Below are positions 1-8,544 of a DNA stretch of 34,330 nucleotides, one piece after another. This stretch comes from a virus. The notes beneath the pieces are model-generated. The model saw nothing but the letters and a program-made list of their open reading frames with translations. It was not told the origin of the DNA and ran no database searches. Position numbers and translations under genes: made by a program. Every line of letters starts with the position of its first letter. Position 1 is the first letter of the stretch. Where the stretch lies: positions 1 through 34,330 of the IMG/VR virus record IMGVR_UViG_3300021091_005922, one strand, 5' to 3'.

Positions 1-207
1 GATACCATCAAATTGAAAAGGAAATCCAATATTTAATGGATCGCTTGTGTTATCATCGTTTCCGCTGTCTCCGGGAGGGCCAGGTACTTGTGAAAATTTT
101 TCTTGTGGAACTTTTAGTAATCCTAAGTCATTATCAATTGACAATGTTAAAATGTAATTTTCGAACGTTCTATCAGGCGGTTGTCGCGATGATCTAGAAG
201 ATGGCAT
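1..207 (-). CDS. Virion-type protein with short collagen-like stretch (partial, 3' end outside window)
   Basis: Reading from the ATG at 207-205 gives 69 codons with no stop before the window edge, so only the N-terminus is visible. It starts MPSSRSSRQPPD, continues with a strand-like segment (FENYILTLSIDNDLGLL) and then contains GPPGDSGND, three Gly-X-Y triplets typical of the short collagen-like linkers in phage tail proteins. The visible part ends with LNIGFPFQFDGI. The start codon overlaps the stop of the upstream gene (TGATG, sharing one base), so translation is probably coupled and the gene belongs to the structural operon. A tail-fibre or baseplate role is inferred from position and the collagen-like triplets; no family is recognised. 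Confidence 0.6.
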   Translation of the reverse strand, partial: MPSSRSSRQPPDRTFENYILTLSIDNDLGLLKVPQEKFSQVPGPPGDSGNDDNTSDPLNIGFPFQFDGI

Positions 208-1109
208 CAGTAAGCTAAGCCTCCAAAAGCGATTGAATCCGTGCCTTTCGACGTGACGTCATCATAAGTCCACCCGCAAGGAGAGGAGAACTTACCTTCA
301 GGAACATACTCTTCCGTCGCAGGAGACGTGTCTAATAGTGCATCTGACATGTTACCAGGCATGCTAGTTGATAATAGTACTTTACTTTTCGCGTCATTAA
401 ACGGAATGACGTAAGTTTTATCATCGTTTACAAAAGCAACAGTCGGAATTTTTTTAACAGTCCCCATCATGTCAACTAGGTCCAACCACGGCATGATCTT
501 ATTGGGAAATTTGTCATCGACGGTGATGATTTTGCTGTTGGCAGATGTGATGTCTGCATTACCGTCCATGAGAGCACCCTTCACCGCATGAGCCTCAAAC
601 GGAACATCTATGCTAAAGAATGCAGCGACAGCTCGAATTGTGAAAGGTTCAATGACTCCATTAAAGTCGTAGTTTTCAGTCTCATCGCTGTCATTCGTTA
701 TGATAGGATACGTTGCCTTTGTTTCGTCTGCCTTCACATACTCGACAGGATCAAAGTACTCAAGATCTTGGTAGTAATCTTCTTTTAGAAAGTTTCTGTC
801 AGCACCATAGAAGTTTTTCTTCAGGACGTGACCAGGTTCTCCTGCATGAATTTTTGCACAAGACCCTGCATCAAAGTGCTTCAATCTAGTTAATTCGACG
901 CCTTGCCTATACGCATCGATCCCTGCGGTGTCCATGGATCCTGTTAACGTATAACTACCTGCAGTGCTGGCTTTGACTTTTTGGTCGGTGTCTTGGCCCA
1001 CGTTGTCATCAAAATAATTCGTGATAATCTTAGGTAAGAAACCATAGAAAAATGTCGTGTCTTTTTTAGATGACAACAACTGCAACGCTCTGCTTAATTC
1101 ATTACTCAT
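207..1109 (-). CDS. Putative baseplate/tail structural protein, 300 aa, unknown family
   Basis: A 300-residue soluble protein without signal peptide or membrane segment. The N-terminus (MSNELSRALQLLSSKKDTTFFYGFLP) is helical and the rest is mixed alpha/beta, rich in Asp and Thr, which fits a virion component. The ATG overlaps the TAA of the 1170-residue gene by one base (TAATG), and its own TGA overlaps the start of the next gene. It is therefore a middle member of the baseplate operon downstream of gp25-like, gp6-like and LamG-containing genes. T4 has gp8-gp11 near this place, but I see no motif that identifies any of them. Function unknown; the structural role is inferred from position only. 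Confidence 0.65.
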   Translation of the reverse strand: MSNELSRALQLLSSKKDTTFFYGFLPKIITNYFDDNVGQDTDQKVKASTAGSYTLTGSMDTAGIDAYRQGVELTRLKHFDAGSCAKIHAGEPGHVLKKNFYGADRNFLKEDYYQDLEYFDPVEYVKADETKATYPIITNDSDETENYDFNGVIEPFTIRAVAAFFSIDVPFEAHAVKGALMDGNADITSANSKIITVDDKFPNKIMPWLDLVDMMGTVKKIPTVAFVNDDKTYVIPFNDAKSKVLLSTSMPGNMSDALLDTSPATEEYVPEGKFSSPCGWTYDDVTSKGTDSIAFGGLAY

Positions 1110-4100
1110 TAGTACTTCCTAAGTATGCCAGCGATCTGTTGCAATAATAATACATCCTTGATTCGGTTTCTGTCCGATTCTCCAAGGTAAATCTCACTGG
1201 AATAGTATTCGTGTTTGTGCCTTTCAAGCATGTGAGATTCGATTAGAAAATTTGTTCCTTTATAGACAGTCTTACGCGGAAGCAACTGCTCTATGAAGCT
1301 GTTGATCGTTGAATCAAACCAGCTGTAAAAATCCAAGAATGCCCTGAAGTTCAGCTTGTCCTTCAAGCGATTAAAGTAAACATTCCTTAATTTTTCTAGG
1401 TCTGGATAGTCAGGTGAATAAACTAGCTCAGGATTTCCGATGTAGTTTTCCATGGACTCGAATGTTGAGAACATGTTGACAATGTCCTTGTTTAGAGCAT
1501 CTGTCAATGAAAAATCTATCGAAAATCTTACATCATCTGTTGGCGCTTCGGATCTCACTATCTCGTATACAGGTGCTCTGTTCGCCCATGGATACCGATC
1601 GATCAGCTCATCTTGTTTGTAGCCTCTGACTCTTATCTTGTCGTCTGATATAGCTTCATCAAAGTATGGAGATAATGATGAGTATCTGACTATCTCTGAG
1701 ACGATGCAATTATAGTCCGTTGGGAATCCGCTTCCAGTCAAGTGCATGCTGTTCTCGCTAAAGTCCAAGAAAATGATCTTCCCAGCGACGTCTGCTGTCC
1801 TTGTCTCTTGCTTCGCTAGGGAATCTAATCTAAGCTTCTCAAATGACCCAGACGGAGAAGTCGCGTAATTGTAGTTGGATCGTGGGTCTTCTACTCCCAA
1901 CGACTGGTAGTTTCTGAGGTGCTCTTGCCATTCTTTTAATGTCAATGCCTTCGACCAAAACCTGGTTTTCATCGCGCGGCCATCAAACCGTGTCGCTCGA
2001 GCTGAGCCGTCAGAAACTCTTGAGCTGTCATTCAAGAAGCGATATGTCGATCCGATTCCTGACGGAATCGTTTGATTAGTTCCCATGGCAAGGAACGTTC
2101 CTGATGCATTCGTGTTAGATATTGTGTCGAGCCTTCTAAACACGTTAGAATCAAGGGTCGTACCACCAGATCCAGTCAGTTCATAGAAGTAAGATGACGT
2201 TGTCGCAAGATACCTGATCTCTCCATCTGTTTGTGATCCAACTCTCAAGAAGTATGACGAAGAAACAGTCGATTCTATGGCATCGTTTCTCTCGCATCCG
2301 AAAGAGACGTTCCAAACATCCCCACCAAAGATTGCATCTTTTGGCAGATCAAGAGATAGATTCAGACATGAGGCTGTTAAGTTGTTTCCTGGGCGCAAGA
2401 ACACAGCGACGCGCGGGGTTGTTTCATCATAGTATCCGACGAGATTCGCGACAAGACCTGGATTTTCTATTCCAGATCCAGTCACACACATACGGCATAG
2501 GCTTTGAGTCGTTGAAGTCAACGGCGTCGCAACGAGATTGAATGAATAATTTGACTCGAACGTCCACGATCCAGATGTGAACAACCCATCATTTTTAGAG
2601 TTCGATATTCCATGAGGTCTGTATGTTTGCTTCTTTACAAAAGAGCCTTCAGGGGTCGGATATCCTATCTCAGTTCGAGATCCTGACAGGAATGGTGAAA
2701 CAACCAAGGACGAGCTTATGAAATTGACGATTCCTGTCACATCTGACTTATACTCTCTAGAGTTGCCTAGCTGCCTGTACGTTGGGCCGCCATATTCTCT
2801 AAATCGCATGCTTGAATCTGGATCTATTCCTATGGATCTTATGAAAGACTTGATGCTGTGCTGAGTGCCTTTCGACCTGATCACTGATGGTAGGTTGATC
2901 ATGATTCTGCGCATCAGTTCATATTGAACTTGCTTCAAGCTGAGGCTCTCATTGCTCTTTGCAAGAGGGTCTATGTTTTCTGCAGAAACGTATTGCTCAA
3001 TTGTTGAGTTGTTGAACAGCGGAGGAAGGTACAACCCATACTGTTTTGCAACGTCGAACAACAGGTCATTCGGTATGCTCTTGTTCAGGTCATAGTCTAC
3101 CGTCTTTAGGTTGCTGAACGCATCCAAGAATAGCTTTAACTCATCAAAAAACTTTGCCCAAATGTATAACATCGACAGCATCAGCTGGACGTTGTTTAGC
3201 CTTGCTTGACCTGGTATTCCTCCGCTAGCTCCGTATAGAGACCCATTGTTTTGTTCTGCAGAGTTGAATCCTTCTGTTTCTGCACCTTCAAGGAGATAGT
3301 GGCGCGGGACAAGCCTCGTTATTAAGTTTGGGTTTTCAACATCAAAGTTTGAAGCGCTGTTCAACAGCTTGACGTTCAGCGTGACGACGTCTTCGTGCGA
3401 AGGAAACAAGATAGGGCATGAATCATCACGCTCATATATCAAGTTGCTTGCAGCGTCTGCATTTGCATCTTCTCTCAAACTACTCGTAAAGTTCGTTATG
3501 TAAGAATGAAGAGCATTTCCAGAACTGTCTAAGACTATTGAGTTGACGATGTCATCAACGACAGGAGATAGAGGCGGCGGCGGCTCGTTAAACCTGTAAT
3601 ATAACTTTAAATCATCAGCTGCAAAGATGGACTTTTTTGCGTATGATGACTGTTGTTGCGGGCTTCTTACTGAATGAAATATCCTGAGTTCGTCGATCGT
3701 TCCTGACAACGTTTGTTGAGGAGCGATGCTGGAAGCTCCTAGGCTGTACGTCGATCCGCTTCCTATCAAAAGATCATTCAGGTCGATGTTTAAGTTTCCT
3801 ATGGATACGCTTGAATCCGATGTCTTCTTCAATACTTCATTGTTGTAGATCTTCAGACGATGAAACGGCTCATCCCTATCAAATATGAAGCACAGATGAT
3901 TGAACTGTCCTTTGTCAATCTCATGAAAGACTGACATGTTAAAAGAACCTGAAAAGACATCAAACTGAGTCTGGACCTTTGACACAGAACCGGTCGAGTT
4001 TAATCTTATCGTAAATCCCGTATTGTCAACATCATTTAATTTTTGAAGAATAATTTGGGTGCCTGCAGTAGGAACCTGAGGTACTTTTAACTGCAGTTCT

Positions 4101-4621
4101 ATGCTTAAAGATTTTCCATCACGAGGATTGATGATTGAAGACTTTGCGGAGGCTTCTGGATTTAACGATGGAAACAATGCGCCGGGGATGTCTTTTACTG
4201 AGATGTAAGTTCCTTTAGTAGGAGACGTCTCAGACAGTTGTGTTCCTGAAAAGTGTAACTGTCCGTGGTATTTTGGAAAGTTATCAAAGACATATTTATC
4301 GAATCCTGAAAGCTTGCTAAAAAAGCTTTCGACTTCTTTTTTTGATCCATCAAACGGATATCCGTTGATTATCTGTTCAAATGCCAAATTCACCTTGGCT
4401 TCTGCAGACATGAAGAATGTGTGATCTTCAAACCTTGACCAGTTTACGTTTAACTGTTGAGTTGACTTTAGACCTGACCCTATTGGATCATAGGCAAATG
4501 AATCTTTCTCACCCAGGTCTGTCTCTGCGACGTCTGAATACGTCATCGTTATCGATCGATTGCTCTGACCGACAGACTTAAGGAATGACGGAATGTATGG
4601 TGATGGTCTATAGTTTGCCAT
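1109..4621 (-). CDS. Large baseplate/tail protein with two LamG-like domains (1170 aa, gp7-like position)
   Basis: The largest gene in the window. Residues about 170-330 look like a LamG/concanavalin-type jelly roll, with strands such as GFTIRLN and FNHLCFIFDRD and the typical closing motif GTIDELRIFHSV. A second LamG-like unit spans about 675-905 and closes with FDGRAMKTRFWSKALTLKEW. Between them, around residues 570-610, is a segment LPSVIRSKGTQHSIKSFI followed by FREYGG, a pattern I associate with phage baseplate/tail proteins. There are many SGS and TGS turns and a PPPP run near residue 350. It lies directly downstream of gp6-like and the DNRLRE-like gene, where T4 keeps gp7 (about 1030 aa), but homology to gp7 is not established. 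The LamG units suggest glycan binding at the host surface. The start follows the upstream TGA by 6 bases, without a clear Shine-Dalgarno. Confidence 0.75.
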   Translation of the reverse strand: MANYRPSPYIPSFLKSVGQSNRSITMTYSDVAETDLGEKDSFAYDPIGSGLKSTQQLNVNWSRFEDHTFFMSAEAKVNLAFEQIINGYPFDGSKKEVESFFSKLSGFDKYVFDNFPKYHGQLHFSGTQLSETSPTKGTYISVKDIPGALFPSLNPEASAKSSIINPRDGKSLSIELQLKVPQVPTAGTQIILQKLNDVDNTGFTIRLNSTGSVSKVQTQFDVFSGSFNMSVFHEIDKGQFNHLCFIFDRDEPFHRLKIYNNEVLKKTSDSSVSIGNLNIDLNDLLIGSGSTYSLGASSIAPQQTLSGTIDELRIFHSVRSPQQQSSYAKKSIFAADDLKLYYRFNEPPPPLSPVVDDIVNSIVLDSSGNALHSYITNFTSSLREDANADAASNLIYERDDSCPILFPSHEDVVTLNVKLLNSASNFDVENPNLITRLVPRHYLLEGAETEGFNSAEQNNGSLYGASGGIPGQARLNNVQLMLSMLYIWAKFFDELKLFLDAFSNLKTVDYDLNKSIPNDLLFDVAKQYGLYLPPLFNNSTIEQYVSAENIDPLAKSNESLSLKQVQYELMRRIMINLPSVIRSKGTQHSIKSFIRSIGIDPDSSMRFREYGGPTYRQLGNSREYKSDVTGIVNFISSSLVVSPFLSGSRTEIGYPTPEGSFVKKQTYRPHGISNSKNDGLFTSGSWTFESNYSFNLVATPLTSTTQSLCRMCVTGSGIENPGLVANLVGYYDETTPRVAVFLRPGNNLTASCLNLSLDLPKDAIFGGDVWNVSFGCERNDAIESTVSSSYFLRVGSQTDGEIRYLATTSSYFYELTGSGGTTLDSNVFRRLDTISNTNASGTFLAMGTNQTIPSGIGSTYRFLNDSSRVSDGSARATRFDGRAMKTRFWSKALTLKEWQEHLRNYQSLGVEDPRSNYNYATSPSGSFEKLRLDSLAKQETRTADVAGKIIFLDFSENSMHLTGSGFPTDYNCIVSEIVRYSSLSPYFDEAISDDKIRVRGYKQDELIDRYPWANRAPVYEIVRSEAPTDDVRFSIDFSLTDALNKDIVNMFSTFESMENYIGNPELVYSPDYPDLEKLRNVYFNRLKDKLNFRAFLDFYSWFDSTINSFIEQLLPRKTVYKGTNFLIESHMLERHKHEYYSSEIYLGESDRNRIKDVLLLQQIAGILRKY

Positions 4622-4627
4622 GAAGTA

Positions 4628-6175
4628 TCACACTGGTTGAGTGTCGCTTATCTTAAATGCATTTGACACGGATTTGAATATTTTTTGAGTCCCACCGACG
4701 TTGACCATAACATCTATGGCATAGCTTCTTTCCTTAGTCAGGTTTGTCGTGTCGAGGGTGAAGTACATTCCGTCATAATCGCTACTTAGCTTACTTGAAC
4801 AGTAAGTTTCGTCAAACGGTATGACTATCTCATTTGTTTCGATATCCCTAACCTGATAGTATGCTTTTCTTACGACTATTCCTGATAGTTCTATGGGACG
4901 TTTCACAAGCTTGATGTTCGGAGATGAATAATCGAATACATTTACTCTTACAAGGACGCTTTCGTCAATCCTGTGTAACGTCTGCAGCCCAGAAGTCGTC
5001 ACAACGTAGTTCTTGAAGTCTATGACCTTATTTGCTCTCTCTGCAGCATGAACCGTCAAAGAGCTTCCAGTGAAGTATGCTACAGAGTTGTCCAACGATG
5101 TCCAAATCGGTGTGAATATGACTGATCCTGACTTGATCAACTCTTCCTTTAGGACGGAATCTGTGTCTGGCACCGTGAATGAAGCAGAGTACACGCCAGT
5201 TGAGAAGTTCAATCCATCAGAATGTTGACTTCCCGTGAAGTATAAGTCATAAGATCCTGATCCGTCAGATCGAACTGTTCTCATCCTAAGAATGATGCTG
5301 TTAGATCCAGTTATTTGAGTTGCAGATGAACCGCTTGTTATGTTTGCAGGTTCACCAAACTCATAGTTTCTCAAAAATATGCTAGATCTTGAACCAAAAC
5401 GCAGTATCTGCGAGTCATCCTGTATCGTGTCATCATATTTGACGACAAGCCGTGGGTGTTTCGCTTCATTGTATGCCGACCTTGAAGCAAATCTTTTGAC
5501 GAAGTAAGAATATTGATCATTTTCTTGTGTTGAAGATAGGGATAATCTGAATCCACTGTCTGGTAGCACACCTGCCAATGTTGCAGACACAATTTTTGTC
5601 ACGTCTATAGTTAGATCTTCTTCACCAGTTGAAAAATGTTGGGTTTTTTCGAGGTTTGTTCCTCCTAGAACGGCAGAAGAAGTTATAAAATCGCACGTCT
5701 CTTCCGCGCCGCCGCCGCGGCCGCAACCTGATAGTATCCAAGATCCGCTTCCAAAAGAAGACGTCATAAAATTTGCTGAATCAAAGTCAGAATAGTAGAC
5801 TACGTCTCTACCGGATCCTTCATCAAATGATCTTGATAGAGGAAACAATGAAACATCAAAATTAGAAGGGGTAGTTTGTCCTCCGTATACGTCAAACATT
5901 TTTAAAGAGCAATTAAAATTGGTCTTATTGGTGTTTAACTTACCTTTAGAGATCAGATCCTTCAAGGGTTGAAGATTGAAATGAATCAGCAACCTCGATA
6001 GCTCTATATTTGCTTCATCAGTGACTTGATCAGTTGATGCACCGTACAGTTTAAACAGATCCAACGATCCAGCTGATCCGACGTTGGAACCTGTGCGGAA
6101 AGACCCTGAACCAGCGATTCTAATGAATCGATTCGTGATGTATGTGTCCTTGTCTGCCTTTAGAACTCTGTACAT
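4628..6175 (-). CDS. Tail/baseplate adhesin-like protein with DNRLRE-type N-terminal domain
   Basis: 515 residues starting MYRVLKADKDTYITNRFI. The N-terminal half resembles DNRLRE/CBM96-type beta-sandwich domains of surface proteins: an early TYI strand, then GSNVGSAGSLDLFKLYG, and near residue 250 the typical closing strand AKHPRLVVKYDD. The C-terminal third is beta-rich and ends in an immunoglobulin/fibronectin-like stretch. I chose the ATG at 6175, which begins one base after the gp6-like TAA; a longer reading would need a TTG at 6196 inside the upstream gene. Around residues 150-160 a Gly-rich loop (SGCGRGGGAEE) is encoded by an unusually GC-rich patch. The sandwich domain and baseplate context suggest a structural, perhaps receptor-binding, protein; exact role unknown. 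Confidence 0.68.
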   Translation of the reverse strand: MYRVLKADKDTYITNRFIRIAGSGSFRTGSNVGSAGSLDLFKLYGASTDQVTDEANIELSRLLIHFNLQPLKDLISKGKLNTNKTNFNCSLKMFDVYGGQTTPSNFDVSLFPLSRSFDEGSGRDVVYYSDFDSANFMTSSFGSGSWILSGCGRGGGAEETCDFITSSAVLGGTNLEKTQHFSTGEEDLTIDVTKIVSATLAGVLPDSGFRLSLSSTQENDQYSYFVKRFASRSAYNEAKHPRLVVKYDDTIQDDSQILRFGSRSSIFLRNYEFGEPANITSGSSATQITGSNSIILRMRTVRSDGSGSYDLYFTGSQHSDGLNFSTGVYSASFTVPDTDSVLKEELIKSGSVIFTPIWTSLDNSVAYFTGSSLTVHAAERANKVIDFKNYVVTTSGLQTLHRIDESVLVRVNVFDYSSPNIKLVKRPIELSGIVVRKAYYQVRDIETNEIVIPFDETYCSSKLSSDYDGMYFTLDTTNLTKERSYAIDVMVNVGGTQKIFKSVSNAFKISDTQPV

Positions 6176-6176
6176 T

Positions 6177-8009
6177 TTACATCGATGTCCTTCCAATTAT
6201 GTCGCTATCAGGAAATTTAAACTCAAATATCCCTCCAGGAGGTGGGTACAATATGCCTTTTCGGATGTTGCTCTTAACGTCAAAAGTTACGTCGCTGTAT
6301 TGTCGATTGTTGACTATGCCTGAGTAGTTTCTAAACTCAAGATTGGTCACAGATAGAACGCCTTGAGTCGTGTAGATAGTGTTCTGTATGTCAGATATAA
6401 CGATAGGTTGATCGATTGAAAAATTCGTTACATCTAATTGGGTATTGAGTGCGCTCAATGCATTTTGCAACACGATTTGTCTGTTTAATGAAGGGTCAAT
6501 CACGACTTCAAAGAGCAATGAAAGATTCACGATGTAAGCATCTAGTATGTCTATCGCATCGCTGATTAGACGATACGGAGCTAGGTACTTCTTTAGGTTT
6601 TCTTTCAGCGTGTCTGCAGAGTTGATCAACGTAGAGTTAGGAGTTCTTGAAACGATGAACAATTGAGTCGACAATGGATTCGTCGGGTTTGATCTGACCG
6701 CAGCCCTAAACACCCTACCAAAGTTTGACGGTATGGAATAGACTCTTGCTAGGAGGTCTTCTCTTGTCACTATTCTCTCTTGTGCATTTCGTGCAGAAGG
6801 TATCAAGGCCTTCAATTGATCGACGGAAGGAGCATCTTCTCCACCAGACGCTTGCTTTTGATTGGAGACGGATAGCTTACTTCTTACGAATGTTATCACG
6901 TCGAATGTAGGATTTAGAGGAAACTCTATCGATAACTGGTTTATTGAATTTATTGTCTCTGGGGATGCATTGTGGTTTAATCCGCCACCGTATCGGTACG
7001 TTACAGTGACCTGAGAATTTGCGGCATATATTCCTAAAGTTCTCGTATTCAATAGTTGCAATGGGTTGATCGACGTTCTTGAAAATGTCTTTGAATAAGG
7101 AAGCGACACTGCAAAGTCTGAAGGATCAGGAACAGCGTCATTTTCAATATTAGCATCGTTTCCTGCTCCGAAAATAAGAGTCGTTGATCTAGTCGCAAGA
7201 TCATTGACGGTCACAAACCTATAAGGAGCCGGGACGACCTTCAACGCTTCAGATATTTCTTCAGAGTCTCTAGCTAGGTTCAGCACGTTCCTGTACACAA
7301 CATCATCAGTCATAGAGCTTACTTGGTAATAAGTGTTACCTTGATCGTCAATGACAGATAGAATGTCTGTGACGTTGGGCTGCGTTAATGTAAATGTCTT
7401 AAACGGCGTGAATTGACCGAAAGTAAAAGTCTCTGTTGTTTCAGTTCCTGAAACGCAAGTTCCAACAAGCGACATTATGAACGTTGCTGGTGAACCGTCT
7501 TGGTTCAAGATGCCGATCTGTATGTTTGCAGCGTACGTTCCATCTGATTTCTTTTTTGAGAAGTCTACGTCACTCAGCAGGTTGAACTTTACTCCATTCG
7601 TTGCCAAAAAAATAGAATTAGACTTGACGATAGGCAATGCGCTAGGGGATGGAACTATCGTGTTACTAATTGTGACAGCAGGTACCTCTATGTAGATGGT
7701 GACATCTGCGAGAGCTGGAGAAGCACCGACTATTTGAACGCCAGATGATCGTATAAGTTTTTCTATATTAGATGTTTCTACTGCCGTTGTTGGATCAAGC
7801 TCAGAGTATTGATGATCCAAATAGAACGACATGACATCGCCGGCATACGCTGCAAGATCTAAGAATACTCCTCCAAGAGATGTTTCAGAAAAATCTTGTA
7901 TCCTGTCCGGATAATACAAGGTAGCGTACTGCAATAACTGTGCCCGAAAGGCATCAAAATCCCTAGCCAGATATGATCTAGTCCTAAACTGTTTTAATTC
8001 TGTTGCCAT
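6177..8009 (-). CDS. gp6: Baseplate wedge protein, T4 gp6-like (baseplate J family)
   Basis: 610 residues, close to T4 gp6 (660). The N-terminus carries the family pattern: SYLARDFDAFRAQLLQYA, then FSETSLGGVFLDLAAYAGDV and MSFYLDHQYSELDPTTAV, in which a short tail protein is told to fold against its neighbours early in the chain. The C-terminal half contains LIPSARNAQERIVTREDLLA and FGRVFRAAVRSNP, typical of gp6/baseplate-J proteins. In T4 gp6 forms the dimeric ring that joins the wedges of the baseplate. A GGTGA Shine-Dalgarno-like sequence lies about 5 bases before the ATG, and the gp25-like gene is immediately upstream, the usual partner order. No truncation or missing segment is evident. 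Confidence 0.9.
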   Translation of the reverse strand: MATELKQFRTRSYLARDFDAFRAQLLQYATLYYPDRIQDFSETSLGGVFLDLAAYAGDVMSFYLDHQYSELDPTTAVETSNIEKLIRSSGVQIVGASPALADVTIYIEVPAVTISNTIVPSPSALPIVKSNSIFLATNGVKFNLLSDVDFSKKKSDGTYAANIQIGILNQDGSPATFIMSLVGTCVSGTETTETFTFGQFTPFKTFTLTQPNVTDILSVIDDQGNTYYQVSSMTDDVVYRNVLNLARDSEEISEALKVVPAPYRFVTVNDLATRSTTLIFGAGNDANIENDAVPDPSDFAVSLPYSKTFSRTSINPLQLLNTRTLGIYAANSQVTVTYRYGGGLNHNASPETINSINQLSIEFPLNPTFDVITFVRSKLSVSNQKQASGGEDAPSVDQLKALIPSARNAQERIVTREDLLARVYSIPSNFGRVFRAAVRSNPTNPLSTQLFIVSRTPNSTLINSADTLKENLKKYLAPYRLISDAIDILDAYIVNLSLLFEVVIDPSLNRQIVLQNALSALNTQLDVTNFSIDQPIVISDIQNTIYTTQGVLSVTNLEFRNYSGIVNNRQYSDVTFDVKSNIRKGILYPPPGGIFEFKFPDSDIIGRTSM

Positions 8010-8022
8010 TTGGTCACCATTA

Positions 8023-8487
8023 TCATATTACATATAGCTTTATCTGTAACGCTTTATTTTCTATGCCTAGCTGAGCGATGCTGTACGTTATCGTGATCTT
8101 GACTATTCCTGTGCTGGTGTTTCTTTCATTATCAATCTCAGAAACGAAATCGTTCAATCCGACAAACGGCATCCACTTGTTGACTGCGCTTCTAATCCTG
8201 TTGATTGCCTCTTCATCGAATGCATCGATGTTAGATAACTCAGTCGTCAATTCTTGCAGGTTTGCACCAAAGTCATACAATCCTACTCGCTCACCCCAAT
8301 TAGTCAGCAACAAGTTTCGTAAATTATCATGAACTTGGTCTGCAATGTTGAAGTGCATTGCGAAAAGATTCTTATCGTCCAATCTTAAAGGAGTACGAAT
8401 CCCGACTGGTAGAGCTGACCGGGTCAACGCTTCGATGTTTAGCTGTTGGGCATTTTTGCCTGAACTCTTGAAGTTATACGTACCCAT
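8023..8487 (-). CDS. gp25: Baseplate wedge protein, T4 gp25-like
   Basis: 154 residues. The protein matches the GPW/gp25 family: N-terminal YNFKSSGKN, then SALPVGIRTPLR, the central FAMHFNIADQVHDNLRNLLL followed by TNWGERVGLYDFGANL, and a helix-strand C-terminus. gp25 is a small wedge component that links the baseplate to the sheath in contractile tails. I start at the ATG at 8487; an upstream TTG at 8496 would add three residues but is less likely. There is no clear Shine-Dalgarno. The 57 bases upstream (8488-8544) hold no gene and no obvious terminator. It is followed 13 bases later by the gp6-like gene, which is the expected neighbour. Confidence 0.92.
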   Translation of the reverse strand: MGTYNFKSSGKNAQQLNIEALTRSALPVGIRTPLRLDDKNLFAMHFNIADQVHDNLRNLLLTNWGERVGLYDFGANLQELTTELSNIDAFDEEAINRIRSAVNKWMPFVGLNDFVSEIDNERNTSTGIVKITITYSIAQLGIENKALQIKLYVI

Positions 8488-8544
8488 GTATGACAACGTT
8501 AAATATCGTAAGAGTACGTTACAGCGACCAAAATGATGATCTTT

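Noticed and set aside
588-788. Plus-strand open frames such as this one and others across the window
   Set aside because: They lie opposite well-supported minus-strand genes, show no recognisable motif or ribosome site, and no gene-free plus-strand stretch exists for promoters.
4283-4292. Late-promoter-like TATAAATA reverse complements (partial matches here and near 32285)
   Set aside because: Only 7 of 8 bases match and both are inside genes far from a start, so no late promoter can be supported.
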